64,000 bases of DNA. Source: Norana najaformis (lineage: Eukaryota; Annelida; Clitellata; Crassiclitellata; Hormogastridae). A program made the position numbers and the translations under genes. How positions within the stretch are numbered: position 1 is the first letter of the stretch; every line of letters begins with the position of its first letter. Positions 1-11,300 of this stretch are shown in pieces. The stretch lies in NCBI GenBank assembly GCA_964023275.1, contig OZ029917.1:27966505-28030504 (forward strand), given 5' to 3'. Under the pieces are notes generated by a model. That model saw only the letters and a list, made by a program, of their open reading frames with translations. It did no database searches and was not told where the DNA came from.

Positions 1-39
1 CTGGCAAGAGCTTTTAGCAAGCCGCTAGTGTCCAAATGT

Positions 40-410
40 TTTCAGCCCTGGATGAAACCATGAGAAAGCACAGTATAAATCCACAGAGAGTCTACAATAC
101 GAATGAGTCTGGATTGATTACGGCGCAAAAGACTCAGAAAATACTAGCATCGAGAGGGAAGAAACAAGTTTGAGCAGTGGCCAGTGCGGTGAGAGGTGTA
201 CTTTGTACCGGTGTATGCTGTTTGGGAGCAATAGAATCTTTCATTCCACCTTGTGTTGGAGACTGAATCAACCGATGTGGCTCACCGTCGTAGCAGAACA
301 TCAAAGTTAATAGCAGGCCATAGCTGCATGAAAACTCAACCAACATGTCAGGCTAAGCGTCATATGAAACCTTCAAAGGTCATCTCACAAACTAATAACA
401 TGTTGAAGTC
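40..410 (+). pseudogene. decayed pogo/Tigger-like transposase fragment
   Basis: The + strand reads ALDETMRKHSINPQRVYN, then TNESGL and KILASRGKKQV. This is the region of pogo/jerky-type DDE transposases that normally carries the N-x-D-E-(S/T)-G motif. The catalytic Asp appears replaced by Asn (TNESG), and stops follow shortly after. The fragment is cut by the window edge, so its 5' part is unseen. It is a transposon fossil, not a host gene. Confidence 0.6.
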
Positions 411-449
411 AACAAGCGTCGCGTGTTTCTGAATTGTTGCAAATAAATG

Positions 450-1000
450 CCACTGTTCTGCTTGTCCCGAGTTGTCATTGTAAAATTGTCATGTCATGGT
501 GAAATGTAAAATTCTTGACAATGTACTTCCTAATTTGTGTTGTGATTGCAGCAGCTGTTTAGTCACAGAACCTCTCAAAACTTTTTAAACCTATACCTCG
601 GACGTAATAATTTTGATTTTACTATAAAAAATAACTGGTAGGCTTAACATTTCAATTTAAGTCTTATAGACCTAAATTTGATCATAAATGTGTATGGGTG
701 GCCCAAAATGACATAGACCTAGAATTTATAGAAAACTGCAGGTTTACCCTATTTGTTGTATTTTTATTAACATTCAGACCACTTCATCATGTAAGTACAT
801 TATGTGTCTACTGAACCGTATTGCTAAATCCTACATGTGCCATTAATATTATGCTAAACTTGGAAAAATCCTTAGGTATGTCATTTTGGGCCTCTTTCCC
901 CTATAGCTTTTCCTTTCGCGATCAGGTATCAATCTGATTGAGTTTTTTGTGCGTTTTCTGTTGTTTGAACTGCACTTGTGGTTTTTCCTCATCATTCGTT
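450..1000. other. non-coding spacer, nothing recognised
   Basis: This AT-rich stretch lies between the two pogo-like fragments. I see no open frame with recognisable motifs, no RNA gene and no clear repeat. It may contain untranslated parts of the flanking transposons. Confidence 0.4.
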
Positions 1001-1119
1001 GCCTGTTTAAGTTGTCTTCGAGTTTTCTTTTGTAGTTTGGATTCTAAAAGAGTTCTCTTAAATGGTGATGCTGTCAGCACAGTTGCACTAGACTTGGTCT
1101 TTTCCTGGTTCTTGCCTTG

Positions 1120-2700
1120 TCATCATAAACCTTTTGTGCAATGGTCATAAACACCTATTCTGACACCAGGAGTTTGTGTAACGTCGATGTCTGCTAATAA
1201 AATTACTGCCGTTGAATGATTAGACGACAAAGCGGAAGGATTCACATATTCCATTGTGCTAGGTTTACTGGGTGGTACAATTATTTTGGTTGACCGATCG
1301 TGCGATGATGTTGAAGGCTTCGCAGTCTCTATCATGCTAGATTCTCTCGGTGATAGAACTGTTGCAGATGACTGATCAGGCAGTAAAGTAGAATGGCTCG
1401 CAACCTCTATTATGCTAGATGCACTGGGCAGTAAACAGATGTCGCTAACTGATCATAGAATAAAGTGAAAGGATTCACTGCTACTTTCGTGCTAGATGTG
1501 ATTATCAGTTTAAGTGCGTCTGTATCCAAGCTACTTGATGACCCTCGGCTTGAAAAAGTTTTCTCAGTGACATCAGATGGAGCGATTTCACAGTCTTGGA
1601 TTGTTGTAAGGTCAACTGGCCAGAGTCCGGTTTTTCTAAAACCATTAACTGATAAAACCATTAACTAGTACTTGCTGCTCGGCCATACGATTCTCCAAAC
1701 AATCTGCATATCTGAAAAATCTGTGACTGCCCTTCCTGGATTGGTTCTCATCCAAGTATCAACTTGTTGTGAATAATAAATACTTGTGGTCAAAAGAAGG
1801 TCAAATCTAATGGCTGTAGACGATGAGCAGTAAGTGGGTGGTACGGAAAGCGTTATCAACTTCCGATGCCTTCTGCAATGAAGCAATGCTATGAGTAGGC
1901 TATGTGTAACATGGCCGTCTAAAATCAGAGGAATCTTTTTTCAAGAGTTGGCTTAGATTCAGAAATAAAATGGTCCAACCATGATACAAACAATTCAGTT
2001 GGATTCAAGCCATGTTCTGTTAACAGCAAATATGGACTCTGCTCCATCAGTTATTTCAGCTTTCATTGGCTTTCTAAGGAAAATAGAAAGCGGCGGGATT
2101 TATCACCCAGCAACACTGACACAGCATACAACTGTGGCATTCTTTCCTCTTTCAGAAGTTAATGGAACCTACTTGTTTTCTTGTTTTCCTCTTTTGGCTA
2201 AAATCTTCTGAGACCTCTGAATGGCGCTAAAACCACTTTCATCCATATTATAGAGCCTCTCTGCTACAACTACATTTCAGTTACAATTTTTTCATGAAGG
2301 TCAAAGAATTGATATACTGTAGCTTTGTTGAACCCGGCGGCTCTTGGCAGAAAGGTTGGTTCTGCAGTACGCAGACTTTTACTTGGGTGGCGCTTTAGAA
2401 AACCCTTCAATCATTCTTGTCCAACCATTTACTTTGCCGAATTAAATCGAATTGGAATCTTATTGATTCCTGCAATTTGGAATGCTAGCTTCCTCAGTGA
2501 AGTAGTTTCAACCCATAAAATCGCTCTCCCATTGAAAGAATGCGCTGTTCATCTTCTTCTTCAGCATCCACTGGTAATCGCACGACCTCCCAAAAAATTT
2601 ATGAGATCCAACTGCCAACTTATTTTCCCGTCAAGCCTCCATTATAGCGTTGCTTCTGGCACTCCAGCTCTCTTTCTTGCAGCTTACTGCAGCCTCGAAT
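1120..2700 (-). pseudogene. decayed pogo-like transposase, second copy in opposite orientation
   Basis: Reading the minus strand from about 2700 downwards gives, in several frames, the order expected of a pogo/Tigger transposase. First come a GKVNGWTRMIEGF stretch and an AAGFNKATVYQFFDL-like stretch from the DNA-binding half, then YNMDESGFSAIQ around the catalytic DE motif near 2230. A QQVDTWMRTNPGRAVTDF segment lies near 1700-1760, and a C-terminal GFRKTGLWPVDL segment at about 1590-1640. Many frameshifts and stops separate these pieces. It faces the similar fragment at the left window edge, so the two are separate insertions or an inverted pair. Confidence 0.65.
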
Positions 2701-3348
2701 GACTTTTAAAAGTAGGCCTGTCTCCAAATGCCATATTTAATATTTATTACAAGAAAATACATTTCACAAATGTGCACAGTCAGCACTTTATATATATATA
2801 TATAATATATATATATTGTATAGATATTGTTGCAGTGGCACGTTTGTGAGTGAATGCCAGAATGCTGTCTGTGAGTGCCACGTGCGACAGATGTTGTAGA
2901 GTGGGAGTGTCAGTTGTATGGCGAAAGCAGCTCCAACCTTTAAACAGGTGTGTGCGTGATATTGAGGCAGTCCGGCTTTTGGATTTCGACCTTGACTGTT
3001 TTGATGTGTGGGTCTTTGTCGCGTTGTTTGCCGGATTCATGATATGTCGTTGAAGCTGGCTTCCAGAAATGGGTGAATTGTTATCTTTTTGAAGATAATG
3101 TCTGTTGAACACTTCTCCCGTTGAGATTCTGCCGTTCGTTTGGCCGCCGTAGTCGTTTTACGTGTACACTTGAGTTTTATTTTTGCTTGTAAATAGACTG
3201 GAAATTTATTGCCATTTAACTACGTCTGGTGTTCCTTTTCTGCCCTTGGACAACCTGCAATGTCGATTTCACCATAACTTTTATTATGCAAACCATTATG
3301 CAGGCCTTATAACTATTGTCTTTTATTAGGCAAACTATATATAGGCCT

Positions 3349-3522
<174 letters not shown>

Positions 3523-3559
3523 ATTCCTTCGCTTCTCATTATCTAGTTTGCCGCTTCAA

Positions 3560-3745
3560 ATCCAAACACAATCCACGGCAATGTCTGACTATCTGCCTGC
3601 CTTCCTGATTCTTGGATCTTAACCTGGAACCCAATCCTTCCTGCCTATCAAATTTGTTTGGTTGAGCGCCTGAGAATAAGCTGATCTTCGCTATTTAGCT
3701 CTCACTAGACCCTGTAGAAATTTCGAGCTTACAAGTTCGATTAGA
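3560..3745 (+). mobile_element. 3' end of an L2-group LINE, truncated copy 1
   Basis: This stretch matches, base for base with scattered changes, the 3' untranslated end of the longer LINE at 57560-57735: the CTTGGATCTTAACCTGGA stretch, a GAGCGCCTGAGAATAAGCTG stretch and a CTGTAGAAATTTCGAG stretch. It is severely 5'-truncated, as is normal for target-primed reverse transcription. Confidence 0.7.
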
Positions 3746-4239
3746 GTGAAAGAGCACTAGCCCAAATAAGGACCTGCTTGAACGTGATAGGCCACAGTTT
3801 GTTTATATTAAAATTTCAATAAATTATATATATATATATATGTGCAAAAGTAATGACAATATTATTTGTCAAACTCGACGAATTACTGGAAAGAGTACTC
3901 GATTCTAAAAATACTCGATAGCGACACTTTAAGTCATGTGTATCAGCTGTGCACTCTCTTTAATGCTTACAGGGCAATCAAGACTGTTTATCAATTCACC
4001 TGGGAAAAGCAGAATCTTTGGGGCAACAAAATGGTCGCCGGAAGTTTTGCTATCGACGAGAGATTTAATCGTGTTAAGTCCACGTAGAAGAAAACAACTT
4101 GCGAGTAGATATAAAATATTGTTAGTCGTTTATTTGTCTATAAATGTAATAATTAGACGAGTGTTCTGGTTAAAGAACGATTGTATTCAGTGTTTCCTAT
4201 CGGTTATGGTTCTCAGACCGTCATTTAGTTTTTTCGTAG

Positions 4240-4590
4240 TGCATTATTTCGTGTTTAGCTTTCTGGAGGTTCTACACTTCTCGATCGCCCTACTTAACAC
4301 TTCACGCCTTGCAGTCTCTGCGCATGTCTTTCACTGAAAACTGAAAACACTCCTCTTCCACAAATCCTATTCCGATTCTTCCTCTTTCTCTTATCTCTCT
4401 TTCCGCTCCAGTTCCAAACACTATCCACCGTAGCGGTTTGACTTTGCCTGCTTGACTCTTGGATCTTGACTGAGCACCGAACCCGACCTGCCTATAGATT
4501 TTGTTTTGACTGAGCCTCTGTGAATAAACTGGTTCCCGTGACTTAGCTTTTATTGGACACGGTAGCAATTGCGAGTTTACTATTACGATT
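4240..4590 (+). mobile_element. 3' end of an L2-group LINE, truncated copy 2
   Basis: The left part encodes the C-terminal end of the LINE reverse-transcriptase ORF (LAVSAHVFH, then KLKTLLFHKSYSDSS), matching the same segment of the element at 58846-59562. The conserved 3' UTR follows, with a short TTACGATTAAG tail. The copy is 5'-truncated. Confidence 0.75.
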
Positions 4591-4599
4591 AAGATAACA

Positions 4600-5286
4600 A
4601 TTTAGCCACCCCATACTTTGAGAGAAATCAGAGAACTGCAAGCTACCAGAAGAATTCAAATAAATAAATGAGTCATCCGTGAGTGCCACAGCAACATGCG
4701 CAGCGCAATAAAAACTGTTGAATTACACTCCCGAGTATCATGTTACTAAATTGCTCCAGTCTTTTCAATCCTTTCAAAAGAAATTGCTGCCATGGTATAT
4801 CCTATGGATAGAGTGCTTATTTTATCTGGAGAAGTTAAAAGGCGCCATTTTCATGCATTCTGCTGTTGTGCGTCAAAGTAACTTCATAGATCCGAATGAT
4901 ATTGTAGTACAGAATGTGGAAAATGTGTGGATACGTGCAAGACGCAAATTGAAAAGACAGTTTGGCACAAGTTCAGGTAGCTTGCAGCACTCTAATTTCT
5001 CTCGCAGTAAATTTGCCATGACTGTTCATAATTAAGTATGTTGATGGAACAAAAGAATTAGTAATGTATACAAAATTCAGTTGTGGAACCATCATCTGAA
5101 TTTGCCTTCCTTCTGATCTCTGCTCTTGGGGCTAATCTGACCTCTGGTGCTACTTGCCATGTCTTCACTTCAGCTGGAAGGTTTCTGTTTTGCAGGTGCT
5201 ATGTATTAAATACTAATTATTGAACACTGCTTAGAGTTGCATGAATTGCTGTAACTGTTCTTTTGTCTGTTTCTGTTGTTCATTAG
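4600..5286. other. region upstream of the golgin first coding exon
   Basis: The stretch ends in CATTAG directly before the exon that carries the golgin ATG, so it could be an intron following an untranslated exon. At 4607-4680 there is a short segment (GCCACCCCA, CAGAGAAC, GCAAGCT, then AAATAAATAAATGAG) that recurs near 55425-55490, probably a small repeat. No promoter motif can be assigned with confidence. Confidence 0.35.
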
Positions 5287-5294
5287 GTCCCAAC

Positions 5295-5339
5295 ATGTGG
5301 GAACGGTTCTCTAATTTGGCTTCTGTCGTCACGGGTCAG
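5295..5339 (+). CDS. GOLGB1: golgin exon 1 (start codon)
   Basis: It encodes residues 1-15, MWERFSNLASVVTGQ, and ends at phase 0 on CAG|GTGAGA. The exon may begin at 5287 after CATTAG. Giantin starts with a similar short amphipathic stretch (Met-x-x-Arg-x-Ser-x-Leu-Ala), which is why I chose this ATG rather than any in the next exon. Confidence 0.75.
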
Positions 5340-8300
5340 GTGAGATCTCTCTGTGTACTGCTTTCACTAAATTAAATACACCGTTAAATTTGTTTTTTAA
5401 CAATTCTACAACTGATGTTTCTTATTAATCTCTCCAATATGTAGCTGAGTTTTTGTAGCATCTGCATTTATCTTTTGATGCACTGCACGCTGATCACTGA
5501 CAACAGATCTGTCGAGATCTTGCCCGAGCCCTTGTCTGTCAGTTGTGTTGAAGGTGGAGAATGATCCCAGGGAGTCAGTTAACAACAGCATGAAACCTGT
5601 ACACAGTGCCAATATAGAGTCATTTGGAAAACTCAGAAATGGCCGTAATTGGTGTGCAGATGATTTTGTTTTGTGGGCTCAGATATAAACAATAACACTG
5701 GCCAACAGAAAAAATTTTTTTTCTTGTTGCCTTCGGTTTTAGACCTGTTCTTGGGGTAATTTTGGGCGCTGATTCAGAAAATGTCATTGGATTGAGTGCA
5801 TCAGGTCTAGTTTCTCAGATATCGTCGATTTTGTAAAGAAAACCCAGTCCACTCTTTAAACAATGTCTTTGACAAAACTTAAATGTCATAATAAGCTTTA
5901 TTTATGGCTAATTATAATTCTTGCTGATTCATATAATGCCTACATCCTTATAATGTAAAATCAGCATATCTTGCCGCGTGCTGAGATATTGCTGATTCAA
6001 CGAAATAACTATTCCGTAGCCTACAGCTTACTCAGCACTAAATTCATGGCCTCATTTAGAATTTATTTGTGCTTATACAGCGTTTCATGGTTTCGAACTA
6101 TGTAAATAGATTACGCTGAAGTCAGCATTTATAGCCTATATAAACCGCCTCCTGAAAGCTAGAGCAGCCGCAGTCGTCTTAGGGCATATTAAGAGTTGGT
6201 CGCAAGAACAATCTGTGAATGTGAACATTAAATAACTACATGTTCTTACTATTTTTTAGGTTAGTCACTTAATTCCTCAGATGTGAACATCCTTAAGGTT
6301 ATGGCTACTTCCAGACGGAGCTGCATTAACCATCCAGACATATTCTGCTACATTTGTGGGGAATACACACTAAAAGCAAACAGGAAAGCGATTTCTGAGT
6401 TTGTAAAAAGAGCATATGTATGTTATTTTGGTGTCAAACTTGGAGATCAAGATAAGCAATGGGCTCCTCATACAGTATGCAAAACTTGTATTGAACAATT
6501 GCGCCACTGGACAACTGGAAAGAGAAGCTGCCTGAAATTTGGTGTACCGATGGTTTGGAGGGAACAGATAAACCACTTCGACGACTGTTACTTTTGTATG
6601 GTTAATATCATAGGCATCAATCGAAATAATCGTCACAAGTTGTCTTACCCTGATATACCTTCAGCCAGGAGACCTGTTCCGCATTCGGATATTGTACCAG
6701 TTCCACCTTTTCGCGAACTACCTCAGCTCTCAGACGATGAGACTTGCATGTCCAATATCGGACAAGATGACGAAAGTGAAGAAAGTGGGGGCAGTGACAG
6801 TGATTTCCAATCAACTTCACACAGTGAACGTTTTGACCAAAAAGAGTTGAGTGATCTGATCAGGGACTTAAATCTTTCCAAAGAGTCCTCTGAATGCTTG
6901 CGTCCAGACTAAAGGAAAAGAATGCACTTCAGCCTGGAACGAAAATTACAATTTATAGAAACAGAGAAAAGGATTTGCTGCCATTCTTTACCGAAGACAA
7001 CAACCTAGTATTCTGTAATGACATCAGCAACGTTTTGAAGAAAATTGGTCTGTCGGATTACAGCCCAGATGAGTGGCGTCTTTTTATCGACAGTTCAAAA
7101 CGTAGTCTGAAATGTGTGCTTTTAAATAACGGCAACAAATTTGGTTCTATTCCAATCGGTCACTCCACCAGGATGAAAGAAGAGTACAATGCCATCTCTT
7201 TAGTACTGGAAAAGATAAAATACAAAGAACATCAATGGGTAATTTGTGTAGACTTGAAGATGGTAAATTTCCTCCTTGGTCAACAAAGTGGCTACACAAA
7301 GTATCCCTGCTTTTTGTGTCTTTGGGACAGTAGAGCCAAGCATGAACATTGGACAAGAAAAGATTGGCCTTCGAGGAAAGACATGGTGGTTGGAGCTCAA
7401 AATGTAATCAAGGAATCTTTGGTGGCACGAGATAGGATCATACTGCCACCACTACACATAAAGCTAGGCCTGATGAAACAATTTGTCAGGGCTTTGAATA
7501 AAGAAGGTTCATGCTTCGAATACATAGTACACAAGTTACCAGGAATTACAATGGAAAAATTGAAGGCTGGAATCTTCGATGGTCCACAGATCAGGCAACT
7601 TATGAATGACCCACTTTTCATACCATCAATGAATGAAATCGAATCTTGTGCCTGGTCTTCCTTTGTTCTTGTAACTAAAAATTTTCTTGGCAACAAGAAG
7701 GCAGACAATTATGCACAACTAGTAGAGGATATGCTTCTTCATTTCAACAAGCTTGGCTGCAACATGAGCATTAAAGTCCATTATCTCCACAGTCACTTAG
7801 ATCGCTTTTCAGAGAATCTTGGTGACTTCAGCGAAGAGCAAGGTGAAAGATTTCACCAAGACATCAAAACAATGGAAAATCGATATCAAGGAAGATGGGA
7901 TGCATACATGATGGCAGACTATTGCTGGAATATTATGCGCGATTGTTCCGGCAGATGCCACACTCGGAAATCGTACAAAAGGAGCTTCTTCGATGTCGAA
8001 TGACTTGAAATTTTTATAACAAACTTGTTCTGTTTGGTATCATATAAGTACAGTTTCAGGTACTACCATTTTCTTTTAAGTATTTGTATTATTATGTTTA
8101 TTTAGTGTATCACATAATAAATTGAGCACTACATAATTATAGCTATAGCCTTATGTTTTATGGGTGAGCAGAGGCAAGGACTGGTATATGGCATAATGTT
8201 CTATATCTCGAAAACTAGACCTGCTGGGAGAAAACTGGTGCCTTTTCTGGAATCAGCAGGTCAAATATACCCAGAAACAGTTCTAACATTTGAGGCAACA

Positions 8301-11300
8301 AATTATGTGTTGGCCAGTGTAATGAATCATTTTCCATTGATGAAGGGGTCAGTAGTTCTGACTGTTGCTGATCTTTGTAACTACCATGGTGCATTTGTCG
8401 AGGGTGCGGTTACCATGGTAAGCATTTGGGTGCCGTGTGCTGACCTTATTGTCCTCTTGAAAAAATTTGATCTAGCAAGGAGTGCTGTGATTAGTGCAGG
8501 ACTAGCATGTGAGCATTTGTTTTGAATTTTGTAGGTCTAATGATGCCTTCAGTTTGTCATATTCATGATTGTGGCAGATTGTAAACTTAATAAGAAGGTA
8601 TGTCTTTGGCTGATTGAATGCTGATTTGATTGTTTCATAGCATGTTTTTGCAATACAGGATGATGAGCCAACTGCTTCTGGCCCTGCTGCAGCTGACCAG
8701 GTGGCAAAAGGTAATGATCCCAGTGACCTTCAGATTGAGATGATGGAACAGGAGCGACTGATTATTCAACTCAAGGAAATGATTCGAGAACGAGACAAGA
8801 CTCTTACAGACAAAGATAATGAACTGAAGGTGACCATATTGTTTTAATTGCCTAACTGGTTTTTTGGTGGATTCATCAAGGCTGTGTCTAAGATGACTGA
8901 GGATCCCCTTTGTTTTATTATTTAATGACCTGTAAATCGATGTAATGTAAAACAACTGGTATGGTATTTTTCAGATGCTGAAAAAACAATTATTAAACTG
9001 CTAAAATCAGTTGTGAGTGCTGTTGTACTGCCAGACTTGTCAGCTGAATGGGAATCATGACTATATCACCCTGGCATTTCAATCCCTTCAGTGGCTGCAG
9101 AGTGAAATATAAGCTCTGCCTGCTTGTGCATGTGGCAAGCAACCCACAACTTTTGTCACAGAATGAGCCTTTCATCTCACGGCTTACTGCATTTCATGAG
9201 TGGTCATGGAAACCAACTGCCACAATGAAATTAAAACTGGCAAACAGTGTCTCATCTGCCAGTCTGACTGCCTGAAACTCATTATCACCAGTGCTGCTAG
9301 AGCTGACTGACAGAGGAACCCTTCAATTTAAGTCATCTACTGAATGTGTTTGAATTATTTTCAAACTGTTGAAGGTGTTGTGCATGGTTGACCTGCATCT
9401 CAGAATGTCTTATTTAGCATTTTATGAGAAAATAAATTTTTCGACTTTCTTGTTTTATTTATAAGTAAACATATTTGCTGAACATGCATTATGGCAAGTC
9501 TTTGACTCAAGTTTATTTAGTAAGAAGGCCCTTTTGTGCCTGAAGAACAAGTATTGGATTTGAGCTTTCCTATGTGAAAAGTCTCTACCCTATGCTTGGT
9601 GTGAGATGTCTCATGCAGTGATGGGGCAAGATGGACCCTGAGATTCATCTTGCCTCGTTTGTGTGAATCCTAAATGTGGATAAAAATTTCTCACAGCGCA
9701 ATAAATTGAATCAGAGGTGTTGTTAACAGGATTAATGCATTAAAATGTTAATGCAATTAAAATTTTTAACGCAATTTTCTTTAATGCAGTCATGAAATCT
9801 TGCACTAAATGAATTGTATAAAATGTGGTAAAGGAATCGCCAGTGCTCTTATCCTGTGCAACTTTTCTTTTACTGCAACAGTCAAATGTTTAACAAGTGG
9901 AGAATTTCATTGTTAAAATAAATTTTAGAATTATCTGACAGTGTATGGATGAAAAATGTATGGATGGACAGTTCCTTCTAACAACAAATCTATGGCCTGT
10001 GTAAGTGTCGCAGGAAAGAATTTAAGCATCGCCACACTTCAGTTTCATCTAAAAATAAGCAGTTGTTTGCCCTAGTTTATTCTGTTCTTAAATCTGAAAT
10101 GTTGCCAAATGAGCCATTCAGAAGAAGATGTGCCTGTTAAATTACAAACTTGAATGATGAAGGTGTACCATTATGCTGAAATATTGCAATACAAATCGGA
10201 ACTTGTACATGCAAAGTAACATTTTGGGCTGGTAAAAGTGCCATACTTTGGTGTATCTTTATCCTTATTCACCAGATAGTATCTCTGATGAAAGATCTCG
10301 CCTGATAAATTCACAGAAAATTGAGGAGGTCTAGGACATACTGTAGCTTTATAAACTGGGTACATTTATGGTTACATTTTTCTCAGAGCACCTGCTACAA
10401 CAATGCCATGTGAGCATTTGCTTTCTGTGGCTGACCATTATATTAAAAAAGGTAGTGACTGTTACACTGGAAATGTCAATGACACTTGTTTGAAAATCAA
10501 GTAGAACTTATGGAAACTTCTGAACTGCAAGACATTCTTAAATTTTTTAGCATGGTTTTAAAATACATTATAAAATTGCAAGCAGTTTTGCCAAATTTAT
10601 AATTATACCCAGATTTGGTATTATATTTATTTTACATATGTATAATTTAATTAAGTTACTCAAAAATATCAGTTGTACAGCACACTGAAATTTTCTAATT
10701 AAATTTAATTCATCCATGTTTTCTGCAATTAATCAGATGGGCATTAGCTGCAAAGTTGACTGACCTATTAGTTAATGAAATTTTTATGACATAAGTGCTG
10801 TTACTGTATTTTCAGAAACTTTCGGCTCAATATTCAAAACACAGACTTCAGTCCAAGTCTAAAATTGCCAGCCTTACGTCTCATCTTGACCAGTCACAGA
10901 AATCAATGTCTGAGTCAATGGAATCAGTAAGTCTTTTCAGTTCCTGTAATGATTTTATTTGTTTATAATTGTTATTAACTTTACCAGTACCATTTTACTT
11001 TATGGAATAATTTTTTTGTTAATTTTTGTGGACATATAGCTGACATTGAGGTATAAAAAGCAACAGAGTTTTAAAGTTGGAAGGCTGATGGAAGCTGCAG
11101 AGTAAGTGTTTTAAAGATGGCATCATCATACCAATGCCTGAGGAAATGCACATATTGGAGAGGCTTCATCCTGCTGCAACAGTCGTGGGTACTGGGCTGT
11201 CCGTAACATCATATGAGAGATGTTACAGACAAGGATTAAACAGCAACAGGCAGGTTTCAGTCCAAGAAAATCCTGTTGTGAGCAAATCGTGATACAGAGA

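Larger units (their letters stand above)
5696..8319 (+). mobile_element. 2.6-kb TIR DNA transposon with ZAD-like zinc cluster, TAA target duplication
   Basis: Both ends begin CACTGGCCAACA when read inward, and imperfect inverted similarity continues for about 120 bp (for example CAGGTCTAGTTT near the inner edge on both sides). TAA flanks the element directly at 5693-5695 and 8320-8322. Inside are two overlapping open frames of one protein separated by a single frameshift. It sits in intron 1 of the golgin in the same orientation. A 3-bp duplication occurs in PIF/Harbinger and Zator elements, but the protein shows none of their hallmarks that I recognise. The superfamily is left open. Confidence 0.85.

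Noticed and set aside
4718-5035. 105-codon frame upstream of the golgin
   Set aside because: No motif or splice support. It is probably chance in AT-rich DNA.
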